The notes under the pieces are model-generated. The model made no database searches. It was not told the DNA's origin and worked only from the letters and a program-made list of their open reading frames with translations. DNA of 64,000 bases from an uncultured Prevotella sp. (GTDB taxonomy: Bacteria > Bacteroidota > Bacteroidia > Bacteroidales > Bacteroidaceae), in NCBI RefSeq assembly GCF_946404925.1, contig NZ_CAMJFM010000004.1, forward strand, positions 1-64,000. The letters are read 5' to 3'. A program made the position numbers and the translations under genes. Every line of letters begins with the position of its first letter. Within the stretch, counting starts at the first letter, position 1. This document shows positions 27,557 to 36,053 of the stretch, in pieces.

Positions 27557-29902
27557 TTACTTGCAGAACTTATCCATAGTCTGTTTGAATGCCTCCATGT
27601 CGTCAGCGTGGAGCCAATCCAGGTCGTGGATGTTGCCTTGCTTGTCTATGATTTTATAGGTGGGAAAGCCTTGTACGTTCAGGTAACGCTCGATGGCACT
27701 CTGCTGCTCTTCGGGCAGATTGTAATGAACGCAGTTGGGACCAGCTAAGTTATACTCCTTGATGACATTCTTCCACGATTCGTCGCTGCTACCGTTACAG
27801 AGATAGAGGTATACAATATCTAAATCCTTGAGTGCCTCCTTCTCCTTCCACGAGTCTTTTAGCCGCTGCTTACATGGTCCGCACCATGTGCCCCACACGT
27901 CGAGGTAGATAACGCGCCCCTTGTATGGCTCGATAATCTTACGTAGCATCTTCTCGCCATCGGTCATATTCTCCACATCGGTAGATGGACGCAGGCTGGC
28001 TGCATTAGCCAAATCTTGATGCTCAAGGGCTATGTACTTGTCGTTTGTTGTCTTCACAATATCGAGTGCAGCAGGCAACTTGATTTCTTGCAGCGCAAAG
28101 TTCAGCGCAGCGGGGGGTAATGACTTGCGGAAGCTGTTGAGCGTCCAATAGAATCTGTGAGCCAAGGCCAAGTCTATCAAAGCTGGGTCAGGATTCGTTG
28201 ATTTTACAGCCTCTAGCTGGTAGTAGATATCAACCAACGGACTCTCTTCATCTATCACAGCCTTTACATCAGGGCGCTCCATAATGGCAAGATATTGCTC
28301 AGAGTAGCTGTTGCTAATATTGATGTTAAGACTATCTATTTTCTGGTTTTGGGCTTGAGCAGCATACTCCTTACGATATGCTTCTGCATAACGCTCTACA
28401 AGGGCTATCTCATCGTCGGTAATCGACACCCTGCCGTCAGCCTTAGCCCGGCGCAGAATGGTGGGATAGGCCCCTTCGGGCAAGGTAATGGTGTAACGAT
28501 CAATTTTTACGCCATGACGCTCTGTTACCACCTGGTCGAGATAGTCGCGCATAAAGGTTGAGAAGGGCATAAAGAGTGTATAGGGTTTAGGCATTTTCTG
28601 CCATAGTTGCGTGGTGACGTAATCCATATACTCCTTTGGCAATTCTTTGCCAGGCACACCGAAACGTGCCTGCATCATCGATTCTCCTTGACCAGCCAAA
28701 CACAAGCCATTCACGTAGTCGATATAGCGTTGCGAGAGATTGGGGCGCTTTGCAATGTTCTCCTGTATCTCAGCCTTCATCGCCTCACAGATGCCATCCG
28801 TACGTGTCTTGAACTGTATCGCATCCTCGCCTTGATTGATGCGTGGATAACCCCATGCTGCAGGACAGGCAGCAAGTTCGTTCTGCAAGCGGGCATCATC
28901 GCCCATAAACAGCACTTGTCCTGTCTTAAAGTCCTTGAGGAAGAAATAGGTTTTGCCAGGCTCAAGTACTGGTGAAACAGAAGAACGGCGCAGATCAAGG
29001 AAGGCGTCTGACGAATTGACCAATGGGAAACGCAGGGTGAAACGTCCCACTGAGTCGAGTCTTGTGGTATATCTTTCCTGATTATCGATGATGAGGTGAC
29101 TGATGATTGCTTCAAACTCTCCACTCTGTTTCCAAGCCTGTTCAGGCATATCTTTCAGCCAGCCAACGATGGTTACGCTGTCGCCTGCACGATAACCGTT
29201 ATCTACAAATCCCTTGCGCATATCCTTTGTAGGATAATCGGGCATAGTAGCTGTGGTGATGGGACTACAGACGATGCCCTTTTGCTGGTCGATACCGATG
29301 GTGCGCTTACCCTTCTTTAACTTTCCTACCTTGATGGTCGGACCATCGGTAAGGGCAATGGTGTAAGCATCCTTATTGTTTGTCAGCGTGGCGATATCCC
29401 ACACCTTATTATTATATATCACATGGTTAACGGCAAAACCTATCAGCCAGTCGCCTGTAGCATTGTTGCGCCAATAGGTATCAATGATGCCATCAGGAAT
29501 CTCGCCAGCTCCACGAATGTTCGAGAACGTTATACCTGCGGGTTCAATCAAATCCATCCGCGTGGTGCCGAGTGGTGCAGGATTAAATATCAGCGAGAAG
29601 TCCACGGTGTCTGTAGGCATGGTGTAACCCTCGTTGAGTTTGATAACGGTTGCGTTCTTGACGCCGTACTGCTGAGTACCTACTTTCAGATGTGTGCCAC
29701 TGGTGAATCCAAACTGCTTGCCAGCTCGAAAACTAAGCCGCATGCACACTTCGGTACTATCTGGTGTAAATGTTACTTTGGTTATATTGATAACGGGAAT
29801 ATTGCAATAACCAGTAATGACATCATCCCACACTTTAGATTTTTGCGCCAACGCAGCCACACAGGTTATAGCCAGCACGATAGTTGATAAAAGTTTCTTC
29901 AT
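27557..29902 (-). CDS. Large TlpA-like thiol-disulfide protein
   Basis: This 781-residue exported protein has a signal peptide (MKKLLSTIVLAITCVAALAQ), a long N-terminal region without clear catalytic motifs (about 20-600) and a C-terminal thioredoxin domain. That domain has the redox motif LDVWGTWCGPCKQRLKD near residue 670 and YLNVQGFPTYKIIDKQGNI (cis-Pro). Bacteroidota have many such long TlpA/ResA-like proteins in the periplasm; their targets are mostly unknown. It has its own promoter (29930-29937) and no operon partner. Confidence 0.85.
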   Translation of the reverse strand: MKKLLSTIVLAITCVAALAQKSKVWDDVITGYCNIPVINITKVTFTPDSTEVCMRLSFRAGKQFGFTSGTHLKVGTQQYGVKNATVIKLNEGYTMPTDTVDFSLIFNPAPLGTTRMDLIEPAGITFSNIRGAGEIPDGIIDTYWRNNATGDWLIGFAVNHVIYNNKVWDIATLTNNKDAYTIALTDGPTIKVGKLKKGKRTIGIDQQKGIVCSPITTATMPDYPTKDMRKGFVDNGYRAGDSVTIVGWLKDMPEQAWKQSGEFEAIISHLIIDNQERYTTRLDSVGRFTLRFPLVNSSDAFLDLRRSSVSPVLEPGKTYFFLKDFKTGQVLFMGDDARLQNELAACPAAWGYPRINQGEDAIQFKTRTDGICEAMKAEIQENIAKRPNLSQRYIDYVNGLCLAGQGESMMQARFGVPGKELPKEYMDYVTTQLWQKMPKPYTLFMPFSTFMRDYLDQVVTERHGVKIDRYTITLPEGAYPTILRRAKADGRVSITDDEIALVERYAEAYRKEYAAQAQNQKIDSLNINISNSYSEQYLAIMERPDVKAVIDEESPLVDIYYQLEAVKSTNPDPALIDLALAHRFYWTLNSFRKSLPPAALNFALQEIKLPAALDIVKTTNDKYIALEHQDLANAASLRPSTDVENMTDGEKMLRKIIEPYKGRVIYLDVWGTWCGPCKQRLKDSWKEKEALKDLDIVYLYLCNGSSDESWKNVIKEYNLAGPNCVHYNLPEEQQSAIERYLNVQGFPTYKIIDKQGNIHDLDWLHADDMEAFKQTMDKFCK

Positions 29903-29929
29903 TTTTAATTATTGTTTCTTAAGTGGATG

Positions 29930-29937
29930 CAAAGGTA
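29930..29937 (-). promoter_or_regulatory. -7 box TACCTTTG of the large TlpA-like gene
   Basis: The minus-strand TACCTTTG lies 27 bases upstream of the ATG at 29902. The opposite-strand promoter of the next gene is about 100 bases away. Confidence 0.6.
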
Positions 29938-30041
29938 ATGATTTTTGCTCATTCCTCAATATATAATCCAGAGATTTTTAAGTTTTTTGCGATAAAAATA
30001 TTGTTTGCACATTTTTATTGTTTTAAATGAGAGTTTATTTG

Positions 30042-30049
30042 TATCTTTG
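30042..30049 (+). promoter_or_regulatory. -7 box TATCTTTG of the DUF1593 gene
   Basis: TATCTTTG lies 23 bases before the ATG at 30073. Confidence 0.6.
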
Positions 30050-30072
30050 CAGGCAGATTAATCAATTATGAT

Positions 30073-31461
30073 ATGATAAGAACTATTGTATCCCTGATAC
30101 TGATGGCAATGCCCGCCTTTGGGTGGGCGGCCAACGAAGAGCTGAAGCCACGACTTGTGGTGTGTACCGATATTGCTCCGGGCGATGTGGAGCCCGACGA
30201 TATGGAGTCGATGGTACGACTGATGGCATACGCCGACCAGTTTGAAATCGAGGCTGTCATTACCACTGTGGGGTGGAACTGTGACCCATACCCTGCCGAG
30301 TGGGCACAATATCTGCATCGCGTAGTTGAGGCTTATGGCAAGGATGTGTCAAAGCTGATGAAACGCTCTGGGCAGACTGATTTCATGCCGCTCAAGCAAG
30401 AAAATATGCAGCACATTGGCTACTGGCCAAGTGTAGAATATATCAGAAACCGTGCGGTTATGGGCAGTCAGCGTGGAGGCATCAAGGCTATCGGCGAGGG
30501 TAACGACTCACCAGGCAGCAATCTGCTTATTCAGTTGGCCGATGAGCCCGACGATCGCCCCATCTACGTAGGTGCTTGGGGCGGAGCTAACACACTGGCA
30601 CAAGCCATCTGGCGCGTCAAACAGACGCGCAGTGCCGAAGAGCTTAAGCGCTTTGTGCAGAAGTTTCGCATCTATACCATCACTGATCAGGATATGGACT
30701 ATGCTCACCGTATGGATCGCGCTCGCAGCTCGCACATGTGGCTGCGAAAGGAGTTCTGCAACGATTTGCAGTTTGTTTGGGACGAGGGAACTTGGCAGGA
30801 GCAGTGCGAACTTGGCAAGCGTCACTGGCAGCAGCATAAGGAAGGCATACAGGGCAGGGGCTACCTTGGCAAGGAGTATCCAACATATAAATGGGGTGTT
30901 GAGGGCGACACACCAAGTATGCTTTACTGCTTGCCCAACGGACTGAATGACCCCGACGACCCGCGTCAGGCAGGTTGGGCTGGCTATCACGAACGCGCAC
31001 TATGTGCCGACTCGCTAACCACAGCCTGGACCAGTTGGCAGGAACCAGTGCGCAGCATCAGCGTGGGTTACAAACAACGATTCTATCCCGATGAGCTCAA
31101 CGATTTTCTGGCCCGTATACAGTGGGCCAGCGAGGGCAAAGGCAATCATAATCCGCAAGTTGTAGTTGGTGATAGCAAGGGTTATAACCCCATCCATATC
31201 TATGCCAAGGCTGGCGATGATGTAAGTCTCGATGCGTCAAAATCTACCGATCCAGACGGCGACAGTCTGACTTTCAGTTGGTGGCAACAGCCCGAGATAG
31301 GCACAGCAAAAGCCCAAATCAGCACGCCCGACAGCGCATCAACCACAATCCACATCCCGGCCGATGCAGGCAATAACGAGATTCACATCATCTGCGAAGT
31401 CCACGACGCCGGCCCCTACCACCTAGTATCCTACCGCCGTGTGATTTTGCATATCAAGTAA
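30073..31461 (+). CDS. DUF1593 nucleoside-hydrolase-like exported protein
   Basis: This 462-residue protein has a signal peptide (MIRTIVSLILMAMPAFGWAA). The next segment, CTDIAPGDVEPDDMESMVRL, has the Asp cluster of nucleoside-hydrolase-like proteins and matches the DUF1593 family (sometimes named cellulose-binding). A C-terminal Ig/PKD-like domain follows (about 380-462; DASKSTDPDGDSLTFSWWQQ). The family is linked to polysaccharide use, but its reaction is not established. It has its own promoter. Its 3' end overlaps a minus-strand remnant ORF (31423-31497). Confidence 0.82.
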   Translation: MIRTIVSLILMAMPAFGWAANEELKPRLVVCTDIAPGDVEPDDMESMVRLMAYADQFEIEAVITTVGWNCDPYPAEWAQYLHRVVEAYGKDVSKLMKRSGQTDFMPLKQENMQHIGYWPSVEYIRNRAVMGSQRGGIKAIGEGNDSPGSNLLIQLADEPDDRPIYVGAWGGANTLAQAIWRVKQTRSAEELKRFVQKFRIYTITDQDMDYAHRMDRARSSHMWLRKEFCNDLQFVWDEGTWQEQCELGKRHWQQHKEGIQGRGYLGKEYPTYKWGVEGDTPSMLYCLPNGLNDPDDPRQAGWAGYHERALCADSLTTAWTSWQEPVRSISVGYKQRFYPDELNDFLARIQWASEGKGNHNPQVVVGDSKGYNPIHIYAKAGDDVSLDASKSTDPDGDSLTFSWWQQPEIGTAKAQISTPDSASTTIHIPADAGNNEIHIICEVHDAGPYHLVSYRRVILHIK

Positions 31462-31497
31462 CAAATAAATTAAAGTGGATACAATATTCTTTTTCAT
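31423..31497 (-). pseudogene. Possible 5' remnant of a lost gene (24 codons)
   Basis: On the minus strand an ATG at 31497 opens MKKNIVSTLIYLLLDMQNHT and stops after 24 residues, inside the 3' end of the DUF1593 gene. The start looks like a signal peptide cut off early. A -7 box TAATTTTG (31532-31539) sits at the right distance upstream. This fits the leftover promoter and start of a gene whose body was lost, but a chance ORF is possible. Confidence 0.35.
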
Positions 31498-31531
31498 GAT
31501 TTTGATTGTTTTATTTCACTTCATTCGGATG

Positions 31532-31539
31532 CAAAATTA
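31532..31539 (-). promoter_or_regulatory. Minus-strand -7 box TAATTTTG with no intact gene
   Basis: It points at the 24-codon remnant described at 31423-31497 and then antisense into the DUF1593 gene. Confidence 0.4.
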
Positions 31540-31594
31540 CTATATTTTCGCTAATAAAGTTATAAAAATGGGGATGAATTACAATTTTTCTTAT

Positions 31595-31602
31595 TATTTT
31601 TG
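31595..31602 (+). promoter_or_regulatory. -7 box TATTTTTG of the HAD gene
   Basis: TATTTTTG lies 19 bases before the ATG at 31622. Confidence 0.55.
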
Positions 31603-31621
31603 CAGCAGAAACTTAAAACAA

Positions 31622-32728
31622 ATGATAATGGAAAGGAATAACTTTTTGACATTAATGGCGCGTACCGCCACTAAAACTCGTATTTTTGTTGCAATCTTAG
31701 TGATAGGTCTTGTTGCAACATCGTGTACCAAAGAAGACAGCGTTCAGCCTGCAAAGGAGTATTTTACACTATGGAACCAGTGTGAGGCCTTGACAGCTCT
31801 GCAGGAGTATGTGAAAGACGTGACTAATCCAAAATCCACTAATTATATAGAGGTGGAAGACAGAATAGCTACATTTGACATGGATGGTACTTTTGTTGGC
31901 GAGCTGTATCCAACTTATTTTGAGTATAATCTGCTTGAATATCGTGTGCTTGACGATCCTACATATAAAGATATCGCCCCCGACGATGTGAAGGAGGCTG
32001 CACAGAACATCAGAGACTTTGTAAGAGATGGAAAGAAACTGCCCGACCACTTTGATATGATACACGCCAGAGCGGCTGCAAAAGCCTATGCGGGAATGTC
32101 GCTGGCAGAGTTTGATGCCTACGTAAAAGCCTATGCTGCCAAAGATGCCAATGGATTCAAGGGTATGACCTATGGGCAGAGCTTCTATAAACCTATGCTG
32201 CAGGTATTTGAGTATCTTAAGGATAACGGATTTACTTACTACGTGGTTTCTGGCTCGGATAGGTTTATCTGTCGCTCTTTGGTAGAATCGATAGGCATAA
32301 TGCCTAACCGCGTGATAGGTATGGACGTGAAACTGCGCTCGACCAAGGAGGGCGAAGAGCCCGGCGTGGATTACACCATGGGCAAGGAAGAGAATATAAT
32401 ACGCACAGACGAACTGATAATAAAGAATCTGAAGACAAACAAAGTTCTGCAGATAGCCCAAGAGATAGGCAAGGTGCCAGTACTATCGTTTGGAAACAGT
32501 GGTGGCGACTGTGCTATGCACAACTATTGTCTGGGTGGAAAGAAGTACCGTTGTGCTGCTTTCATGCTGATAGCCGATGACGAGGACCGTGACCATGCCA
32601 ACAGAGAGAAAGCACTTAAGCTGGCTGTAGAGTGGCGCGAGAACGGTTATCACGTAATATCAATGCGCGATGACTTTAAAACTATCTATGGAGATGGAGT
32701 AGAAAAGACGGACTTTACTTTCAATTAG
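31622..32728 (+). CDS. HAD-family phosphatase lipoprotein
   Basis: This protein of about 368 residues carries a lipoprotein signal (RIFVAILVIGLVATSCTKED). Its HAD-phosphatase motifs are IATFDMDGTFVG (motif I, nucleophile Asp), YYVVSGSDRFI (motif II) and VLSFGNSGGDCAM (motif IV). It is most like the phosphoserine-phosphatase branch. It would act on phosphate esters outside the cytosol. Starts at 31622, 31628 and 31655 are all possible; 31622 follows the -7 box well. The last 21 bases of its coding end are repeated at 33862-33882. Confidence 0.85.
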   Translation: MIMERNNFLTLMARTATKTRIFVAILVIGLVATSCTKEDSVQPAKEYFTLWNQCEALTALQEYVKDVTNPKSTNYIEVEDRIATFDMDGTFVGELYPTYFEYNLLEYRVLDDPTYKDIAPDDVKEAAQNIRDFVRDGKKLPDHFDMIHARAAAKAYAGMSLAEFDAYVKAYAAKDANGFKGMTYGQSFYKPMLQVFEYLKDNGFTYYVVSGSDRFICRSLVESIGIMPNRVIGMDVKLRSTKEGEEPGVDYTMGKEENIIRTDELIIKNLKTNKVLQIAQEIGKVPVLSFGNSGGDCAMHNYCLGGKKYRCAAFMLIADDEDRDHANREKALKLAVEWRENGYHVISMRDDFKTIYGDGVEKTDFTFN

Positions 32729-32730
32729 AT
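32710..32730 (+). repeat. Direct repeat, copy 1 (end of the HAD gene)
   Basis: The 21 bases that encode the HAD C-terminus (residues DFTFN and stop) recur with one mismatch at 33862-33882, on the other side of the binding-protein gene. Both copies share the run TTTACTTTCAATTAGAT. Confidence 0.75.
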
Positions 32731-32820
32731 GTAGAATTCAGAAGGTTTTTTCAAAAAAAGATGTTAGAATAATATTTTTTTGTATATTTGCAAGCACAAA
32801 CATTTTAATTTATTATCCTT

Positions 32821-33846
32821 ATGCAAAACAGATTTTTTGGAATGCTTGCCACCATCATGATGTGTGGAGCAGTAATGACAGGGCTGACAGCGTGCAGCAA
32901 CGAAGACAACAACGATGGTAATGTTAAGGAGAAGCAGGTGGCCCTGCTTTTGCCCGACAATTCGCGTATTGACCGTTGGGGCACTGACCTGAAAAACTTG
33001 GAGGAAGCCATGGCTACGTACGGCATCAAGACCGTTTCCTACGTGGCTCCTGAGACCGCTGAGGGTGCCGAACTGCAGGTTGAACAGCTGAAAAAGGCTA
33101 TCAACGACGGCGTGAAATACATCGTGCTGACGACCGTCGACTACAAGAAAATCAATGAGTCAGGACTGCTGGAGCAGCACCCCGACGTCAAGGTGGTATG
33201 CCACGACCGCTTTGTCTTTGACAACCCGCGCATCGCTTTCTTCTCTTCTACCAATACGAAAGAGGTAGGACGTACTCAGGCTCAGTTCCTCATCGACCAA
33301 TTCCAGGCATCGGGAAAGGCTTCCATGACCCTCGAAATCATTGAAGGCCCTGCTACCGACTGCAATGCCAAGGACTATTATGACGGAGCCATGGAACTCC
33401 TCAAGGAATACATCGACAACGGAAAACTGATCGTAAAGAGCGGCAAGACGGCATACAACGACGTGATGGCTGGCAGTTGGGATGTAGAGGACTGCAAGAA
33501 AGCCATGGAAGACCGTCTGAAGAGCTACGCAGAGGGCGAGCGCCCGGACATGGTGCTGGCAGCCGCCGACAATGCCGCCCAGGGTGCCGTCGCAGCACTG
33601 GAGGGAGCTGGCATTACCAACATGCCAATTATTACCGGTCAGGACAACTCGCCCGCATCGCAGGCGCTGATCAAGAATGGCAAGCAGACCATGACCATCG
33701 ACAAGAACCTGAAAGACATGGCCAACAACACGGCGATGATTGTCAATGGCCTGATAAACAATACGCCGATTACCGGCAGTCAGACCGTCGCTGGCATTCC
33801 TACCATCTACTCTAAGATTACCGTTATCACCAAAGACGACTTTTAG
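32821..33846 (+). CDS. Periplasmic sugar-binding-like lipoprotein (orphan)
   Basis: This 341-residue lipoprotein (lipobox near GLTACSNED) has a type I periplasmic-binding fold of the ribose/galactose-binding kind: KQVALLLPDNSRIDRWGTDL, AINDGVKYIVLTTVDYKKIN and MPIITGQDNSPASQALI. Such proteins hand a sugar to an ABC permease or a sensor kinase. Neither is near. The gene looks richer in G+C and in third-position C/G than its neighbours, and it is flanked by a 21-bp direct repeat. Both hints point to insertion at this place. Confidence 0.85.
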   Translation: MQNRFFGMLATIMMCGAVMTGLTACSNEDNNDGNVKEKQVALLLPDNSRIDRWGTDLKNLEEAMATYGIKTVSYVAPETAEGAELQVEQLKKAINDGVKYIVLTTVDYKKINESGLLEQHPDVKVVCHDRFVFDNPRIAFFSSTNTKEVGRTQAQFLIDQFQASGKASMTLEIIEGPATDCNAKDYYDGAMELLKEYIDNGKLIVKSGKTAYNDVMAGSWDVEDCKKAMEDRLKSYAEGERPDMVLAAADNAAQGAVAALEGAGITNMPIITGQDNSPASQALIKNGKQTMTIDKNLKDMANNTAMIVNGLINNTPITGSQTVAGIPTIYSKITVITKDDF

Positions 33847-33861
33847 ATTCTCCTAATCCGC

Positions 33862-33882
33862 GGATTTTACTTTCAATTAGAT
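33862..33882 (+). repeat. Direct repeat, copy 2
   Basis: A 20-of-21 match to 32710-32730. It reads as the same final codons and stop of the HAD gene but has no gene body, so it is a remnant left by insertion or duplication. Confidence 0.75.
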
Positions 33883-33912
33883 AGAAAATACGGGGCTTTA
33901 AATTATAAATCG

Positions 33913-33920
33913 TAAGTTTG
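33913..33920 (+). promoter_or_regulatory. -7 box TAAGTTTG ahead of a hairpin
   Basis: A TAnnTTTG match is followed after about 17 bases by a strong hairpin with a T-rich tail, before the AmtB promoter. No clear -33 element is seen. Confidence 0.35.
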
Positions 33921-33936
33921 CGAGCTTTTGAAGATT

Positions 33937-33978
33937 CAAAGTGGCGGAGTTATTGTGAAGATTCCGCCACTTTGTTTT
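33937..33978 (+). terminator. Hairpin terminator upstream of amtB
   Basis: CAAAGTGGCGGA (33937-33948) and TCCGCCACTTTG (33963-33974) are perfect 12-bp arms with a 14-base loop. A T-rich tail (33971-33978) follows. It most simply ends the binding-protein transcript. If the box at 33913 is used it would end a very short RNA. Confidence 0.65.
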
Positions 33979-33985
33979 AATTTTG
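33978..33985 (+). promoter_or_regulatory. -7 box TAATTTTG of amtB
   Basis: TAATTTTG lies directly behind the hairpin and 36 bases before the ATG at 34022. Confidence 0.5.
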
Positions 33986-34021
33986 CGCCCGAAAGTTTTC
34001 AAATAATCAAAAAAGATAGGT

Positions 34022-35407
34022 ATGAAGGTAAAGAAACGTTGGGTAATCCTGATGACGGCAATGACGCTGATTGCCCTTGCAGGTGTGTTTGTAGGCGAGC
34101 CTACATTCGAGTGTGACTGGTCGGTCATTTCAGCTGCCGATGTGGCTTGGCTGATTACGGCTACCATCTTTGTGTTGATGATGACACCAGGACTGTCGTT
34201 CTTCTACGGCGGTATGGTGGGAGCAAAGAACGTGATATCTACGATGCTCCAGTCGTTTATCGCCATGGGACTGATATCGGTTCTGTGGGTGGTAATCGGT
34301 TTCTCGCTATGCTTTGGCGACGACATAGGCGGTGTTATCGGTAACCCGCTGACATTCCCGATGTTCCATAATGTAGGTGCCGAGGTCTACACCACTCCGG
34401 CAGGAAACATACTTGGTGGTGCAACAATACCGTTGGCGCTGTTTGCCTTGTTCCAGATGAAATTTGCCATTATTACGCCATCGCTAATCACAGGTTCGTT
34501 TGCCGAGCGTGTGAGATTCTCGGCCTACATGTTCTTCATGATGTTCTTCTTCTTTGTTATCTACTGTCCGCTGGCCCACATGACGTGGCATCCAGAGGGT
34601 CTGTTTATGCGATGGGGTGTGATTGACTTTGCTGGTGGTATCGTGGTTCACGCATCGAGCGGTGTGGCAGCATTGGCCGGAGCTATCTATCTGGGTAGAC
34701 GCAAGGCTGAAACACGTAAGAGCGAGCCTGCCAACATACCGTTTGTGCTGCTTGGTGCTGCAATGCTGTGGCTGGGATGGTTCGGATTCAATGCCGGCTC
34801 ATCACTACATGCCGACGGACAGGCTATCAAGGCGTTCCTGAACACCAACACCGCATCGGCTACGGCAATGATGACGTGGATATTCTTCGACTGTCTGCGT
34901 GGACGTAAGCCATCGGCCATGGGTGCTGCAGTGGGCTGCGTGGTAGGTCTGGTGGCCATCACACCATCTGCAGGATACGTAACCGTAGGTCAGAGCATCT
35001 TCATCGCATTCATCATCACACTGATATGTAACATAGCCGTTTACTGGCGCTCGCACACCAGCATCGACGATGCACTGGATGTGTTCCCCACACACGGCAC
35101 GGGCGGTATCTTCGGTACTGTGCTCACAGGTATCTTTATCCAGGAGGGACTGATAGCCGGCACGTGGGATGGATTTGTAATCTTCCTATATCACCTGCTG
35201 GCCATCGTGATAGTATTTGTATATACCTTCGTGATGAGTTGGGGTGGATATAAGCTTATCGACTCACTTATACCAATGCGTGTTTCGGCTTACAGCGAAA
35301 AGGTTGGTCTCGACTATTCGCAGCATGACGAGCACTACGGTCTGGCACGCATAGGCGAACGCGAGCTGGCGGAATACGAGGAGCACATCCGCGAAAAGAA
35401 TAAGTAA
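34022..35407 (+). CDS. amtB: Ammonium transporter AmtB
   Basis: This 461-residue inner-membrane protein has about eleven hydrophobic helices plus an N-terminal one. Amt motifs are present: DVAWLITATIFVLMMTPGLS, FYGGMVGAKNVISTML, CPLAHMTWHPEGLF and DFAGGIVVHASSGVAALAGA, with a late DVFPTHGTGGIFGTVLTGIF. It conducts ammonium/ammonia into the cell. No glnK gene is next to it. It has its own promoter behind a hairpin, and a terminator follows. Confidence 0.95.
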   Translation: MKVKKRWVILMTAMTLIALAGVFVGEPTFECDWSVISAADVAWLITATIFVLMMTPGLSFFYGGMVGAKNVISTMLQSFIAMGLISVLWVVIGFSLCFGDDIGGVIGNPLTFPMFHNVGAEVYTTPAGNILGGATIPLALFALFQMKFAIITPSLITGSFAERVRFSAYMFFMMFFFFVIYCPLAHMTWHPEGLFMRWGVIDFAGGIVVHASSGVAALAGAIYLGRRKAETRKSEPANIPFVLLGAAMLWLGWFGFNAGSSLHADGQAIKAFLNTNTASATAMMTWIFFDCLRGRKPSAMGAAVGCVVGLVAITPSAGYVTVGQSIFIAFIITLICNIAVYWRSHTSIDDALDVFPTHGTGGIFGTVLTGIFIQEGLIAGTWDGFVIFLYHLLAIVIVFVYTFVMSWGGYKLIDSLIPMRVSAYSEKVGLDYSQHDEHYGLARIGERELAEYEEHIREKNK

Positions 35408-35426
35408 ACACTTCTTATAAATACAG

Positions 35427-35463
35427 AAACACCTCCATATCTGCGTGATACGGAGGTGTTTTT
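35427..35463. terminator. Terminator between amtB and the ferritin-like gene
   Basis: AAACACCTCC (35427-35436) and GGAGGTGTTT (35452-35461) pair perfectly and are followed by T residues. The two genes converge here, so it may serve both. Confidence 0.75.
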
Positions 35464-35479
35464 GCAATTATATCATAAA

Positions 35480-35935
35480 CTACAGCTGCAACATCAGCCA
35501 GTTCTGTGTGCCAATCTTCTCGATGAGCTCAAGTGCGCCCTGGCTCCAGAAGAGGTCTTCCTCCTCGTCCTTCAGGTAGTCCTTCAGAAGGTCGTAGGTG
35601 ATGGGATCGTCCTTCACACCCTCCATGCACTTCATCAGCATCTCGACACCAGGCTGCTGGATGGTGAGGTCGGCCTTAACATACTCAACGGGGTCGCAGA
35701 TAAGGTCGCGGCTCTTCATGCCCTCAAACTTTACGTCTCCGCCCAGGTCGAGAATGCGCTCTGTGAACTTCTCAACCCAGCCCATCTCCTCATTGAAGTG
35801 GTCGATGTACTTCTGTCCGAGCTTGGTGATGCCCTGTGCCTTGAATATCATACCCTGCTGCTTGTGAACCATAGCACCTTCAGCCAGATGAGTTACGAAA
35901 AACTGTAATGCCTCAATTGATTTCTTTGTTTCCAT
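35480..35935 (-). CDS. Ferritin-like / bacterioferritin-type protein
   Basis: This 151-residue protein is mostly helical and has the four-helix-bundle pattern of ferritin-like proteins: ALQFFVTHLAEGAMVHKQQG, HFNEEMGWVEKFTERILDLG (with the E-x-x-x-x-E/H type metal ligands) and LKDYLKDEEEDLFWSQGALE. It probably stores or detoxifies iron in the cytosol. Its promoter carries a 40-bp element shared with the glutathione peroxidase operon at the same spacing, which points to a peroxide or iron response. Confidence 0.82.
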   Translation of the reverse strand: METKKSIEALQFFVTHLAEGAMVHKQQGMIFKAQGITKLGQKYIDHFNEEMGWVEKFTERILDLGGDVKFEGMKSRDLICDPVEYVKADLTIQQPGVEMLMKCMEGVKDDPITYDLLKDYLKDEEEDLFWSQGALELIEKIGTQNWLMLQL

Positions 35936-35974
35936 ACTTTTATTGTTTTAAGTGAATAATTTGTTTTGATGGTG

Positions 35975-36053
35975 CAAAGATAAAACAAATAATTTATATC
36001 GCAAGCGATTTATTAAAAACTTTAAGCTTGTTTAATATTAGGTCGTTTGCGAT
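35975..36053 (-). promoter_or_regulatory. Stress-type promoter module, copy 1 (ferritin-like gene)
   Basis: The minus-strand -7 box TATCTTTG is at 35975-35982. After exactly 31 bases comes a 40-bp element (36014-36053) that matches 42412-42451 at 35 of 40 positions. The element overlaps the last codons of the GMC gene. A small palindrome ATCGCAAGCGAT (35998-36009) lies between box and element. Confidence 0.75.

Noticed and set aside
32821..33846. Complete ABC sugar transporter locus
   Set aside because: Only a binding protein is present; no permease or ATPase gene lies within the window near it.
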